Origin: Capniomyces stellatus
Lineage: Eukaryota > Kickxellomycota > Harpellomycetes > Harpellales > Legeriomycetaceae
Assembly (NCBI GenBank): GCA_001661515.1
Contig: LUVW01000002.1
Location: 193,850 to 257,849, forward strand
Direction: 5' to 3'
Length of the DNA stretch: 64,000 nucleotides
Under the pieces are notes generated by a model. The model was given only the letters and a program-made list of their open reading frames with translations, was not told the DNA's origin and ran no database searches. The position numbers and the translations under genes were made by a program. Shown piece by piece: positions 11,233-23,224 of this stretch. How positions within the stretch are numbered: position 1 is the stretch's first letter; every line of letters starts with the position of its first letter.

Positions 11233-12031
11233 TTATAAACGATCGACTTCAGCAAATAGGTCCAGCAATTTAGTCTTCATGGACTGGATTTCGGCACTCT
11301 GAAACGCCACAGCATCATTAATACCTGTCAAGTTTTCGGTGAAGTCGCCAGAGCCCTCGTCGTCAGACAAGCAACTGAGCCCATACCCGCCCGAGTTTTT
11401 CGTTAGTGAAGGCGAACTGTTGTGTTTGATACTGTCAAATTCTGTGGCATTTATAGTTTTGCTTGATTTTTGTGATGGGATTGGAATGTTGACTTTGAAC
11501 AGGTTGTTTTTCAACTATGAAAAAGTACATTTGTAGTCATATAAGCATACATATTTGGTTAATAAAAGAGTTGGCGGAAAGGGGCGACAAAGAGATTACA
11601 TCTACAAGTTGCAATATAACAAAATACATTATAATAAAAGCACAACGAAACCATTTGGAGAATTACATTTTCAACTCGGTTTACTATCCCAACGTCAGAA
11701 TTATTCCTTCCATATATCTGCTCTTTATTTTTGCCCAAAATGCCACCAACAACATTGCCAGAAACAATCTCATCGAGTGCACCAAGCTTGTCAATAGCAA
11801 CAACCTCCTTGGCAGATAGTATGTTTGATTTCGACTGAGCAAACAGCAGCATCAATTTATCGACTCTCTTCAACAACGAGATTTGATTTTCTTTTATCTT
11901 CCTGATTCTAAACATATTTCGCTCGGTTGTGTCTGACGACGAGGTGCCAATAGACTGTGAAATATGCAGCAGCTTTGATTTCTGTCTGTTGAACTCACCA
12001 AGCTGCATTTCAGTCCTAAAAATGCATAGAT

Positions 12032-12062
<31 letters not shown>

Positions 12063-14979
12063 GTTCAGTCACACCAGCTCAAAAAAAATAAAATTATATA
12101 TACCAAACAACCAATTAAGTGAATATAATGAGTTGTCGTTTAAACTCACCTTTCTCTCATTTCCTCGCTTGAATCGGCAAGACTCTGGATGTGGTAGCGC
12201 GACTTGGCGACAAAAGTCCCCAGCAACTGCAGAGTCTGTTCGCTGACGTACTTAGACTGCTTAGTACTTTCAACATTGATCCCTCCAACACCCAAGATCT
12301 TATCAACGCCCCGCCCCTGAATAGAGTCAAGAAACTGCAGGGCTGACTCTGCTGAGCTTGATGGATATCCGTAATTCTCAGATCCTATTCCCGACAAACT
12401 AGACATTAGGTTTGGCACATATTCGGAATTTGGCTTCTTTGCCCCAGACTTGAGATTTACAGGTGTTTTGCTGTCGGAACCAGTGCCAGTGCGTATGCCT
12501 GTACCAGCTAAATACTCTTCAAACTCCTTTAAAGTCTCATAGCTTGATTCGCTTATACACTTTTCCTCCTGCGGCAGTAGCATTGGAACACCGCTGGCCA
12601 TGTTAGACCCCAGTGTAATGATTACCGAGTAAGATACGTAGATATCCTCAACCTCCACAAGCCCTGTAATCAGCTGCCTGGTGTGGCGTTCTCCAGACTC
12701 GATGTCCACCAAACACCTCACGGTTGCAGACAGCGCGTTTGACGAGTTGCGTGTGTCCAAAAGACTCAGCTTTGACAGAAACTCGCTAAACTCGTCAGAC
12801 TGGTCGTCAAATCTAACCAGACCATTATCACCGGGTTGTACAGCATTTTCTTTGGAAAACAGCCTGATAAACTCGGCAACCCATGGCCCTACATTGATTT
12901 TGTGGATCCCGTATGAACTAGAAACAAAGAACGCGCTGCTTGAAATAGTACTTTGTACAAACATCACAGGCCCAAACACCTGGCTCTGGGCCTCAACTAA
13001 ATCAATTGCTTGCAGTGTCAATAATACCGAGTGGGCCCTTCTGCACCCAGCTGCTAAATCCGGCCTCTCCAGCTCCCAACTTGGACCCACTGGCTCTACT
13101 GCTGCAAACAGCTCCACTCTACCTCCATAGTGCCCAACAGCAATAATTGTAACCGGCTTAGTTTGCAGCACCAGGATATCAGATGCATCATCACTAAACT
13201 CATTGCCATCCTCGCTCCGGTTACTCCCAATATCCCTCTCCACTATCTCTGGTGGAGATGGCCTCAAAACAAACGGCCCCTGGAACCTAACGCCTCCCAT
13301 TATCGAATCTGGCAAACTCACTGTTATCAGCATTCCATCACCGCTACCAGCCCCACCCTCACTCGATCCGCCAACCACATCCCTCTGCGCACTTGGAATA
13401 GACTCCACCAACGTCTTGATCCAAACTAGTGCCCTTCTTGCATCTTGCAGAATTGGTGGAATAACCAGCCTCCCTCCAGCAGAATACTCTCCCGCCTGTA
13501 ACTCATTAACTTCAATCAGCGCTGAGTTTAGCGTTGCTATTGCCCAGCCCCTTTCAACCAAACAGTTTTGCGGAACAAACGGCGATACCGCAAATATGTC
13601 TCCATTGTGCCCCACCAGGTACGTCGTTACCCTTTCCCATCCCTCTTGCCTCAAATTTCCAACAGAAAACGAACACAAAGAGTTTAGCTCCATTGAAAGC
13701 TGCCGATTCGTTGTCCCCCTCTTTTGAATCCAAACCTCTTGCTCGGGACTATCCACATCTGTCACTACATCATACATTCTATAACAACCCACCAAATCGT
13801 TTACCATATCGTTCAACATATGCTAGTTCTGGCTCATGTACACATACAAACCCCCAAGCAATTTTAAACTACACTCCCCACTCCCACACCAAATCTACCT
13901 CTCTCATATCACATCAAATTATATCCAGCGTATTTGCCTTTCATAACCACCACTTACTTTAAGCTTGAATCGGTACAAAGAATCACCAAGTGTGAATCTG
14001 TTGCGCTCAATGGATGCCATTGAGCCTCAATCGCCAAATTATTTGCCTTTGTCTTCACATCTTTTGCATTTTCACCAGCAACACTGCCAATGGAATCTCC
14101 GCTATTCGACCCACTGCCCAGTTCTACTCCAGATCCCAGCTTTCCAATCTCCATCGTCTCTCCTGAATTTTCAACTGTTATTCTTCCAAGCGCCAGATAT
14201 CTCGCATACTCTTGTCCTTTTTTTATGTCTTTTGTTCTCGTCTCATCAAACAACTCTTTGTTTATTTCGTTTAGTTGCTGCTGCCATTTGTGAACCGACA
14301 ATGGGATCACAAACACTTGGCCTGTAATCGTTGATACCGCAAGCAATCTCCCGCTTTGGTTGATAGCCACCTGTCTTATATCTGATTTAATCTCTGGTGT
14401 CTCGATGTGCTATTTAAACCAATTCAAAATCCGTTTTTTTTATCACTAAACCCAACACCTTTATATCCTTTTTGCATTGATAGACCCAACAATCTGAATT
14501 ATATGTAAATTGATATCAGGTCTTTAACTAGTGATAATAGCTGAATCTTGTTTTACCATGTAGCAAACTTTTTGCATCAAAGCAGTGCTTTTTTCAAGCT
14601 CCAGCTCTTGATTATATCCATCGTCAACCTCTTCAACTGATCGTATCCCCCCATTATCTTTCAGTGAAGCCATCTTTAAGGTCCTTAAATCGATTAGCCG
14701 CAATTCTCTACCAACTGCAACTATCATAATTGATGCCAACAAACCTATCCTTTTGTCATTTCCTGTTTTGCCATTTCCAAACTCAATCTGATTGCGTGAA
14801 TCATTCTCTGATTTTGTATCGTTCCCTGAATCTTTGAATACCTTCAGCCCTCCAAGGCAATTCATCCATAAATCGGAATCTACTTGTACAAGATCATTTA
14901 AATTTCATTTATTTTTATTTGCTTACTGAAATTTTAGCCTATACTATCGTTTTGGTATTTACTTGAGAAAATTACCCAT
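11233..14979 (-). CDS. NUP82: Nucleoporin of the Nup82/Nup88 family
   Basis: Cytoplasmic-face nuclear-pore scaffold used in mRNA export. Family hallmark: WHPLSATDSHLVILCTDSSLKMYDV, split here as two short matches (WHPLSATDSHLVIL and SSLKMYDV), corresponds to the WHP..HLVVLTSDN.IRLY block of Nup88. Before it stands a beta-propeller with RELRLIDLRTLK and NQSGRLLAVST; after it more propeller, then a coiled-coil C-terminus (MQLGEFNRQKSKLL, IKENQISLLKRVDKL, FQSAEIQSMKTKLLDLFAEVDRL). Exons: 11233-11514, 11685-12015, 12150-13778, 13958-14409, 14557-14879, and an inferred 4-nt exon ATGG at 14976-14979 giving MDSDLWMNCLGG. All five introns agree in phase; total about 1006 residues, long for the family. 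The intron 12016-12149 contains an (AATC)n microsatellite. If the 4-nt exon is wrong, translation would start at 14865. Confidence 0.82.
12033..12062. repeat. (ATCA)n microsatellite inside an intron
   Basis: Seven to eight copies of ATCA/CAAT lie within the fourth intron of the nucleoporin gene, close to its acceptor on the minus strand. Confidence 0.9.
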
Positions 14980-17900
14980 TTTAATTTATCAATGGCTTTT
15001 GCTCCTCAAAAGTTATAATAATTCGTTATTTATGGTATTTCGCCTCTTGTATAGGGTTGCTATAAATTAAAACCAGTCTGTAGATATTTGTTTTTGGTTT
15101 GATGCACAGAATTTAATATTGAAGTTCAATCTCTTGACATTAATAGTGTCGGATCAATAAGAACAAAAACAAGCTACCTATTTGGAGTTGTTTTATTTCC
15201 AAATATTACGCTATTTTTGTATGGCTTTGCATTCTGTTTACATTTTTTTTACTATTTTCAACCTTTTTTCTGCTCTTTTTCTTCAATTCCTTTTTTTTAG
15301 CAGCTTTTGGTTCGATTTTCAGAACCAGCCATTGGTTTCTATTGCCCAAGCTATTAATCAACTTTTTTTTTCCAAAGTTAAAAGTAATTCAATTTGACTT
15401 TTGCTCAAGAAATCACTCTTAAACTACTGTAAGATTTTCGCACTTGGTTATGTTTGTTGGTAGTCGAGTTGGTACTTTGGACAAAATCAACAGCCACTAG
15501 ATTGATAATAAAATAGCAACACTAATATTACAACAAAATAATAAAATAGCAACACTACTGCAACAAAATAAAAAAAAGCAATGCTACTGCTGCTAGTCCA
15601 TGCATCATTACCACTAAAGCTTTAATACAAGGCCAATGACTTTTCATGGGATATCGCCAACTAGTTTTAGACTTTCATATATATATATTATAATACTTGC
15701 CGGCACTCCCAAGACGGACTACTAACCCTTTTAACCAAAAAATACAATCACATCAATCGACTCAAACACCAAACATTTATAGAAAAAAAACATTGCTTGG
15801 CTGCTTGATATTTTAAACTTTGCAATATACTTGAACCTTCTGACTCCTATAATAGAAATACAATTTCTATAGCATATAGTTCATTTGGGAAAATAGCAAA
15901 ACGTTTAAAACAGGATTACAGCGACATTGTAGAATTACAAGTAACGACATAGGGCTGAGTAAAAACCTTTAATCTCTTGGCTTGCAATAGATTCATGGTG
16001 ATTAAACTGGCTGACATTGCAGTAAGGCGTGGGATCCTCTGAATTTATTGCAATACGTTGTCATACAAAACAAAAGCCATGATAAACTACACCAACTAGC
16101 TATTTTTAAAGTAGCTACTGCTTACTTGGCTATCTAGTAACTGCTATTTTTAATCGATGTAATGTGATCCGATTCAGTAGGCTCCGTGTATAGCGTACTG
16201 AGGTTGTGGTTATTGGTCAGCTTCTAGAGGAGTCTCATTTTGTCTTTTTCAAGGCTGGGATTTATAAATCGCTGTATAATAAAAAGGTGATTGCCCCTAA
16301 AAAATGCAGCAACCATATTAGTAAAATCGAGGTAACTTTTTTTTTTTGATTGCCAATTTGGGTTTAAAATTTGCAAACACGGTGATAGAATTAGGTTTAA
16401 GTAGTGTAACCTGCAACCATCAACTGTTGCATTTCTACCCACTTTTTCTTTTTTTCTTTTTTTCCTTTTTTCTTTTCATCTTTTCACCTTTTCACTTTAG
16501 CTTTCTTTTGTTTTTGCCTTGTATTTTGGTTAAAAAGTATAATTACAATTTTCTGAAACCAAGGCAAACTCTTAACACACTTTACAATAACCACCCTAAA
16601 TCCTTTAAGATATGCCTAAAGTAAAAAATGGACTTTACGAATATATAATTAAAAAGTTTAGCACTGCAAACTTGAAAGTCTTGAATGTAGCTTGGTATCG
16701 CTTTGTGGCCGGGCCATGTCACATATCTTTTTAAAGCCAAGCGCGACTGATTGTGCGATGCCAATTTTCTTCAGTGTATTATAGTGTCTTTGCTTGACTA
16801 TTATTTCCCAAACCAAACATGCTATACCTTTACGTTCCATTCCTTTTGTCTTTCCATCATATTTATATTTGTAAACCAAATCTTAGTGTTGAAATAGCTT
16901 GTAAATTTCGTAGAAATGACATTACTAAATACAGCTTCTAAAGGCTAATTTACAACAAAAAAGCCTGTTGGTTTGTATTTGAGCAAAGCGAACCTCCTGA
17001 AAAAGACTCGCTCTGCTTTGTAAACACCACCCATAAAAACAACACATCAGACAGCTTCTATAAAAATTACAAAACTATTAAATAGCCATATTTTTTCAAG
17101 TTGCCTTTTAAAAAAAAGTAGTTATCCAAATTTTCTCAATAAAAAATAAATAAAAGTTGAATTATAAAAAGAACGCTCTATTATAGTGGGGAACTGTTAG
17201 TTATCCGCACTTGAACTTTTCTCACCAAGCATAAACATAGGCACTGGGATAAGCAAGATTGCCAACGGAGGAGAAACATTTATCATAGAAGGAATGAGTG
17301 GCCTTTAAAACGTGAAATGTTGCAAAGGGAAGTACAGAATAAGACTCCTTTCAAAATAATCGCACAGATATGTAAGCTATTCCTTACGCATCTGTAATAA
17401 TAGAGGTGAAAGAAAGGAAAAAAGGAACGTAAAAATCATACAAGCCTTAATTAAGGAGCATAAAGTATCTAGGTAGGGAGAAACTAGGCTAGGCAAACAA
17501 TAAGGCTAGGCGCACTTTGCTTTTAAAACAAGGAAATCGTAGAACTGAATATGAGTTTTAAAGTAACGAGTGGGGACTCCAGCACCGAGTAGTAAAAAAG
17601 CCAGACATAACATGGGTGAATGAACGAAATAGAATAACGTATAGAGATCGGGATATAATGTTATGAACGTAGGTCCATAACGACAGTCTTACAACCAATG
17701 GAATCGCAATCGAAACGACGCCGAATAAAGTAGTAGGAAGATTAGTATAGTTTTAAGTAGTTGGTATTTATAAGTTGGAATAAGATGATAAGACGAGAAG
17801 GGGACTTCTCTTGATTCGAAATACCGGGTTAAAACGTAACATGCTTATAGGCTATAAACTTGTATCAATGAAAGGAATGATAAATATTGAGTCGGTTCTG

Positions 17901-19288
17901 ATGAAGCTGATATTCTTTCACTACGTAGGTTCTTGGAGGCAAAACTGCTTTTTAGTGAAGAAAGCTCGGCGATTTGAAAAAGTGTCACTGGAAAATTAGA
18001 AAATAAATTAGAAAATAAATTAAAAATATAAATTAAATAAATTAATTAATAAGCTCAGTAAAAAGTTTAAACTAATTAACGTACCAATTACGGATCTCTT
18101 CACATACATAGCCCAACTTTTAACTTAATAAAATAAAATAAAATTGACCCATTTTACCAGAGAACTTTGTATGAAAAAAAATAGAATAAAGCCCAATAAT
18201 ATGCTTGAAGCCTTTTTTTTTTTATGCTTGATAAAGCTTAAATGGCTTAATAAAGAAAACAAAGTTTAAATAACAATCTAATGATTTTTCTGGACAAGAG
18301 TTTTGTTCTTTTTTTGCGTTGATTCTGCTGCCAATGAATCACATAAATCATATAAATCAAGGAGTTGTGTTCAATAGTACCTGTGTCACCACTAACTCGA
18401 GTTGGAATCTGTTGTTACATGTATTTTATTTTTAGGAGTGCGATATCTTCTTTTTCTAAAATAAAACCTGGTGATAGTAACGGTAGGCTATTGGAATGAT
18501 GAAATACGACTTGGTGTTAGAGCAAGGGCACCTTTGCTTGCATAAATCTTCGCTTTGGTCACTTTTTTTCTTCTACCTTTGGGTTGCCCCCAACCATCAA
18601 CTAGACTGGTGCTAGATCCGCGATGGGAGAAAAGGAGAGTAAATGCGACGTCTATATAGCAAAGCGATATTGCAGTATTTGTCACATAGCTATAATCTAT
18701 AACATAGTCGCCATGACGTTTTATAACAGCGCTCAATTGGCCACCCACAGCACCTGTATATTGCATGTCTTTCGACGTTAACAGTTCAAAAGATCCCCCA
18801 TTTTTTTCGGACTTGAAAACAGCAATAGCTTTACATTTTTCCTTTTCTCGTCCTTGTCATTACTTTGTGCTTTTTTTTTTTTACACCGTGTAAATTTGAT
18901 GTTCTTACTTTATAGACATACAAGTGGGATTGGCGTGTTGGTAGTAACTAGAAACGGTGTTAATCAAGTTGATTATAATATAACATACTCGTTATATTGC
19001 CTTTTAATTATAATTCTAGTGGTTGCTAATTGCAAAAGTTTTAATTCTAATTAATCCTTTACAGACCAAAGTTTAAATTCGATTAGCGTAACATGAACTA
19101 CTAAGCGTACTTTTTTGGTTCCATTTAGCACATGTAGGAGCGATTCTAATGAGTAACTGTCGTCAGCTCTTTGGTAGAACTATACCTAAACTCTCTATAT
19201 TAGGATTTGATTTCAGTACCTAGAGTATTTTCTTTACTAGTAGGTGTACTTGTGATGTTGCTTGTATTTTAATCTAAAGAGGGATTAG

Positions 19289-19397
19289 TAGTATTAATAA
19301 TAATAATATTAATAATAGTTGTAGCTGTAGTAGTAGCTGTAGTAGTAGCTGTAGTAGTAGCTGTAGTATTAGTAGTAATAGTAGCCGTAGTAGTATT
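19289..19397. repeat. Trinucleotide/12-bp microsatellite (TAA, then GTAGCTGTAGTA)
   Basis: TAA-type repeats pass into four copies of GTAGCTGTAGTA and then degenerate TAG repeats. It is not inside any gene I can see. Confidence 0.9.
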
Positions 19398-20207
19398 GCT
19401 GTGGTGAAAATTTGCTAATCTCAGACAACACAAGTATGTGTATAGTTATAATGTTTATTCAAAGTAGACATTTGTCATTTTTAGAAAAGACCCTAATCAC
19501 AACTGTGCTCATACAGCGCGCTATAACTGTATATAAACTGAGACACGATTCATTAGTAAAAACACTTTATCAAAAAGGTTCCCTAATGGCTTAAAGTATT
19601 AAGATAATATATAATATGTAATAAACGTAGTTAGAATAAAAAGATTGTCTATTTAAATCAAGCACCCTATTGATTACAAAGGCTCTTTGCAGCGGGAGAG
19701 CAATTGTATTCAGCTATTGCCTCATCGGCACGGCCTACCAATGCGCAAGAATAGATGTCTGTAATAATAAGATGTTAGTAGTAGTGTGTATAGTAAAATA
19801 TAGTAAAATAAAATATGGTACTTGTAGCTTTTCGGATAAAAAACCCCGTGATAGGAAAACCATTAAAGCATATACCATTACCCGTGGTTATAATTAATCC
19901 ACGACATAACGCAGGCGGTTCGTTAATAAATAATGTAACATAAAGTGATTTTAGTCATAACCATCATCTAACTAGACAATTAAGCCCGTTTAGGCAAACT
20001 TCGGCTACTGATAAAACACCCGGTTTGCTCTACAAAAAACAGTCATTCCTTCTTCTTATCAAGTCCTCTTGGTTTAGAAGCCAAGCGGATAGCTTTGTGA
20101 AATTGAAAGAACAAACAAAAAAGAAGAGAAGGCTTGGTAGTAGCGCATTTGTTTAAAATGTTCTTTCTGTTTGAAATCAGCTGTTTGTGATTTTCTCTAA
20201 AATAACA

Positions 20208-20268
20208 AATGTCAAATGTCATATCATATCAAATGTCATATCATATCAAATATCAAATAAAATATCAA
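20208..20268. repeat. Imperfect tandem repeat of (A)AATGTCATATCAT
   Basis: Two to three diverged units of about 18-20 bp built on ATATCATATCAAATGTC, in gene-poor DNA. Confidence 0.75.
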
Positions 20269-22039
20269 GTACAAAAAAGAAAAAAATTAAAAATAAAAGT
20301 TTTTTTGCACTGTAAATCGTAGAAGCCTTTTTTAATTGCATTAAACTTACCACTGTTGCTTCTATCAATGAAAGTAATTTTAATTTAACCTATTTTCTGG
20401 CGATTTATAACCAAAGTTTAGCTACTATGACTCTTTTTACCTTGCTTGAGCAACAGTTTGAAGACAAAGAAAGGAAAAGAAAAGAAAAGAGAAAGTGGCC
20501 AGATTTAAGTGCTCGAAGATATATAGTTTACAACTCATTGCTTTATTGATACTAAGTTTCGTAGTTTATAATCGTCACCCAAATCTTACGCTTATGGGAA
20601 TGGCTGCCATAATCGTAAAATCTAGGTGCTGGCTACACGGGTACTGTATTCAAAAACAAAGTGTGTGTGTTTTTTTTACATGTCAACTAGTTGTGTAAAG
20701 TTATATGGTATATATCAGCAAGTTGGTTTGTAAGCTACTTAAAAAGGTGTGTGTGATGGTATCGGTCTGGCATTGAATAATGCTTTCAAGAGTTATGTAA
20801 GCAATTAATCCTTATAGAGGCGTTCTAATAATAGCAAAGGTCTATTGGAATCGGTTCGTTTCCACGGTTATCGAATCTGAATTTGAATTTGAATTTAGAT
20901 AAATAGAACTCTTGATAGAATACTAATTGCGTTGTTAACATCCCAGTGTATCTACACAAGTTTGGCATTGAATTAGGCTTGAATGATAGATAACGAGGAT
21001 ACTTTTACTAATAATAATTATCGTGAAGTGAAAACACTGACAAAAAAAGTAAAATGAAGTAGATTTGAAACAGCAAAAAAAGTAAAACCAGTCATCTAGC
21101 CATCATCTAATAAAATAAAATACTAAATTGTGGTACTACATTAAATTCGGGAGTTTTTTATTCGATGAAAAGTAGACTTAATTTAGCTATACTGGATTTA
21201 TTTTAGCTACGCAGGTAGATGCAATCCAGGAAACTAAATCTTTTACTTTTTTTCTTCGTTTCCTTTTCAAAGCTACCCATTAAAGCAATAATATTATTTG
21301 GAGGTTTATCCTTGGACATATGGGTTCTTGGTTCTAATGCACTCGGTGGTAACTGTAGAAGTGTCAGTGCCAGCGGTGACCATATCAGTTGGGGGTGATC
21401 CTCTTAGCAGCGATAATAATGATGATAATAGTAATGGTGTTGTAGTAATAGTAACAGTGACAATTATAAAGGTCGTCGTGATGTTTTTTTTTTGTAGTAG
21501 TAGTAATAGAATCGTGCGTAAAGAAATGTGTTGCCAATGGCGGCAATTAAGGCTCAAAGTACAGAGCTTTTCCATAATTTTGCTGGTTCCCTAACAGCTA
21601 ATTATATAATTTAATAAAGGTTTAAGAAAGGCTGTAGGAGGTCCAATCAAGCGATTAAAAGGTTTAGACCATATTGCACTAGTGCAAAGTTTCATTTAAA
21701 CTCAAGCTTGGGTTTAAATGAGGTAAAAATCGCAAGAAAGAAAAGGAGAAAGAAAAAAGGAGCACAGTCAAACCAGGCGCTTATAACAAGATATAAAACA
21801 ATAAGGCTTTGAAGGACATTAAAGGAATAAAGAACGAGTTTAGATTGGCACTCGTAAAATGGTAATTTGAATTGATTGCATGTTTAACTTAATAAGCGAC
21901 ATTGACAAATTACGTTACACACGAGTGCTGCTTTTGGCCTTTAGCTGATATAAAGGCTAGTTTAATTTTGGTTTAATTCATTTGAATTACACATTAAAGC
22001 AAGTGTCTGGAATCTCTACTACAATATAATTCAGAAGCA

Positions 22040-22071
22040 AGTCAATTAATTAATAAGCTAATTAATTGACT
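22040..22071. repeat. Perfect 13-bp inverted repeat, 6-nt loop
   Basis: Arms 22040-22052 (AGTCAATTAATTA) and 22059-22071 are exact reverse complements around ATAAGC. Could be a hairpin in RNA or a relic of an element; no neighbouring gene uses it as a terminator. Confidence 0.85.
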
Positions 22072-23224
22072 GATTCAATAGTGTAGCAAAGTTCTGCCGA
22101 TATTACCATAATGTTTTAATGTATTTATCACTTTTTTTTTTAAAAAAAAAAGTACTAATCAGTTTACCAACAAAATTTTAAGCGCAAAAGATACTTGAAT
22201 TTTCTAGCGTTCTATTTCGAAAACGAATCTGTGTTTAAAAAAAAAAGAATAGCTTTTGCCATCAAGCCAATGTTTGTAATTTAGCTTTAAAAAAATTGTA
22301 GTACACTGCACAAACCCAACACTTTAAGCAAAATTGAATAAGCAATTGATTGATCCAAATAGTGGCGACTAGGTAAAGAGATATGGTATCACGGCCAATG
22401 GACAAACAGAGAATCAATTGGGATAATTAATTATTCATCTAGAAAATAAATTTACTTGCTTCAACTAGTTTACTTTTTGTACTTTCTACACTAAAGGCTG
22501 TTTTTTCCTATAAAACTACAACTTTCATATTAAAAATAACAGGTAAAAAAAATGCATCAGGCAAATGAAATAGTGAATCAATTACAAAAGTATAGAGCCT
22601 TAACGGAGTTGTAGAATTATTAAAATTAATAAAGTCAGTTTAAATAAAACAAAAAAAAACTTGATATAATAGCTGTATATAACCCAACAGGCTAAGGAAA
22701 TGATATCTTAATCCCTCTTCTCTTTAACGTTTTATTAAAAAAAATAAAAAAACCCTAACCCTTTTCTATAACTCGTTTCTTCCTAGCCCTCAATTGACTA
22801 TTTCGTATTCCCTATTTATCTAAAAAAAAACAAACCGGTCGAAACCCTACTACTCGCTATCCTTAACCCCCTATTAATGTTAATACCCCTTTAATAAATC
22901 ACATATTGTAAACTATTTGTTATTTTTCGAGCGCTAGTTATATGAATATTTTGCAGCAGTCGAGCTACAAAACACATTAAACTATCTAATTACTTCTGGT
23001 AAGCTTAACACCATCAATCAAATTATCGTCCTTTCTACATCGTTCTTGGTGTCAAAGGAACGACACATATAAGGATTCTTTGATCGCAATACGCTGATAA
23101 ATGAATTTACGCTATCGAATTTTCAAAAAACAAGAGGAAAAAAGAAAAGATCTCACCATTAATTTAGCCCATTAAAACGCTCAACTTTTTATGCATAACT
23201 TTACACATAGAATATTACAACAAA

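Larger units (their letters stand above)
14980..23224. other. 8-kb gene-poor, AT-rich region
   Basis: No gene can be supported. Open frames are short and have no family motifs. Within it, 17180-18000 is richer in G+C and purines than its surroundings and has broken frames (for example at 17811-17999, containing MKGMINIES and SWRQNCFLVKKARR), which may be a decayed element. Other structures are the GTAGCTGTAGTA microsatellite (19289-19397), an ATATCA repeat (20208-20268), a 13-bp hairpin (22040-22071), and CCCTAA-containing patches near 22750-22870. The last 300 bp should be the forkhead promoter; the first part is upstream of the nucleoporin gene. Confidence 0.6.

Noticed and set aside
11517..11819. 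Plus-strand frames overlapping the fourth nucleoporin intron and exon
   Set aside because: The minus-strand coiled-coil exon with in-phase splicing explains the region.
17180..18000. Possible tRNA or rRNA fragment
   Set aside because: A TTCGAAAT box-B-like string occurs, but no cloverleaf, box A or acceptor stem could be paired.
18488..18766. Minus-strand 92-codon frame with GWGQPKGRRKK (AT-hook-like)
   Set aside because: Single basic motif in gene-poor DNA with no further support from start context or neighbours.
21298..21594. 98-codon plus-strand frame
   Set aside because: Built on GATAAT/GTAGTA repeats; the opposite strand is equally open; no domain.
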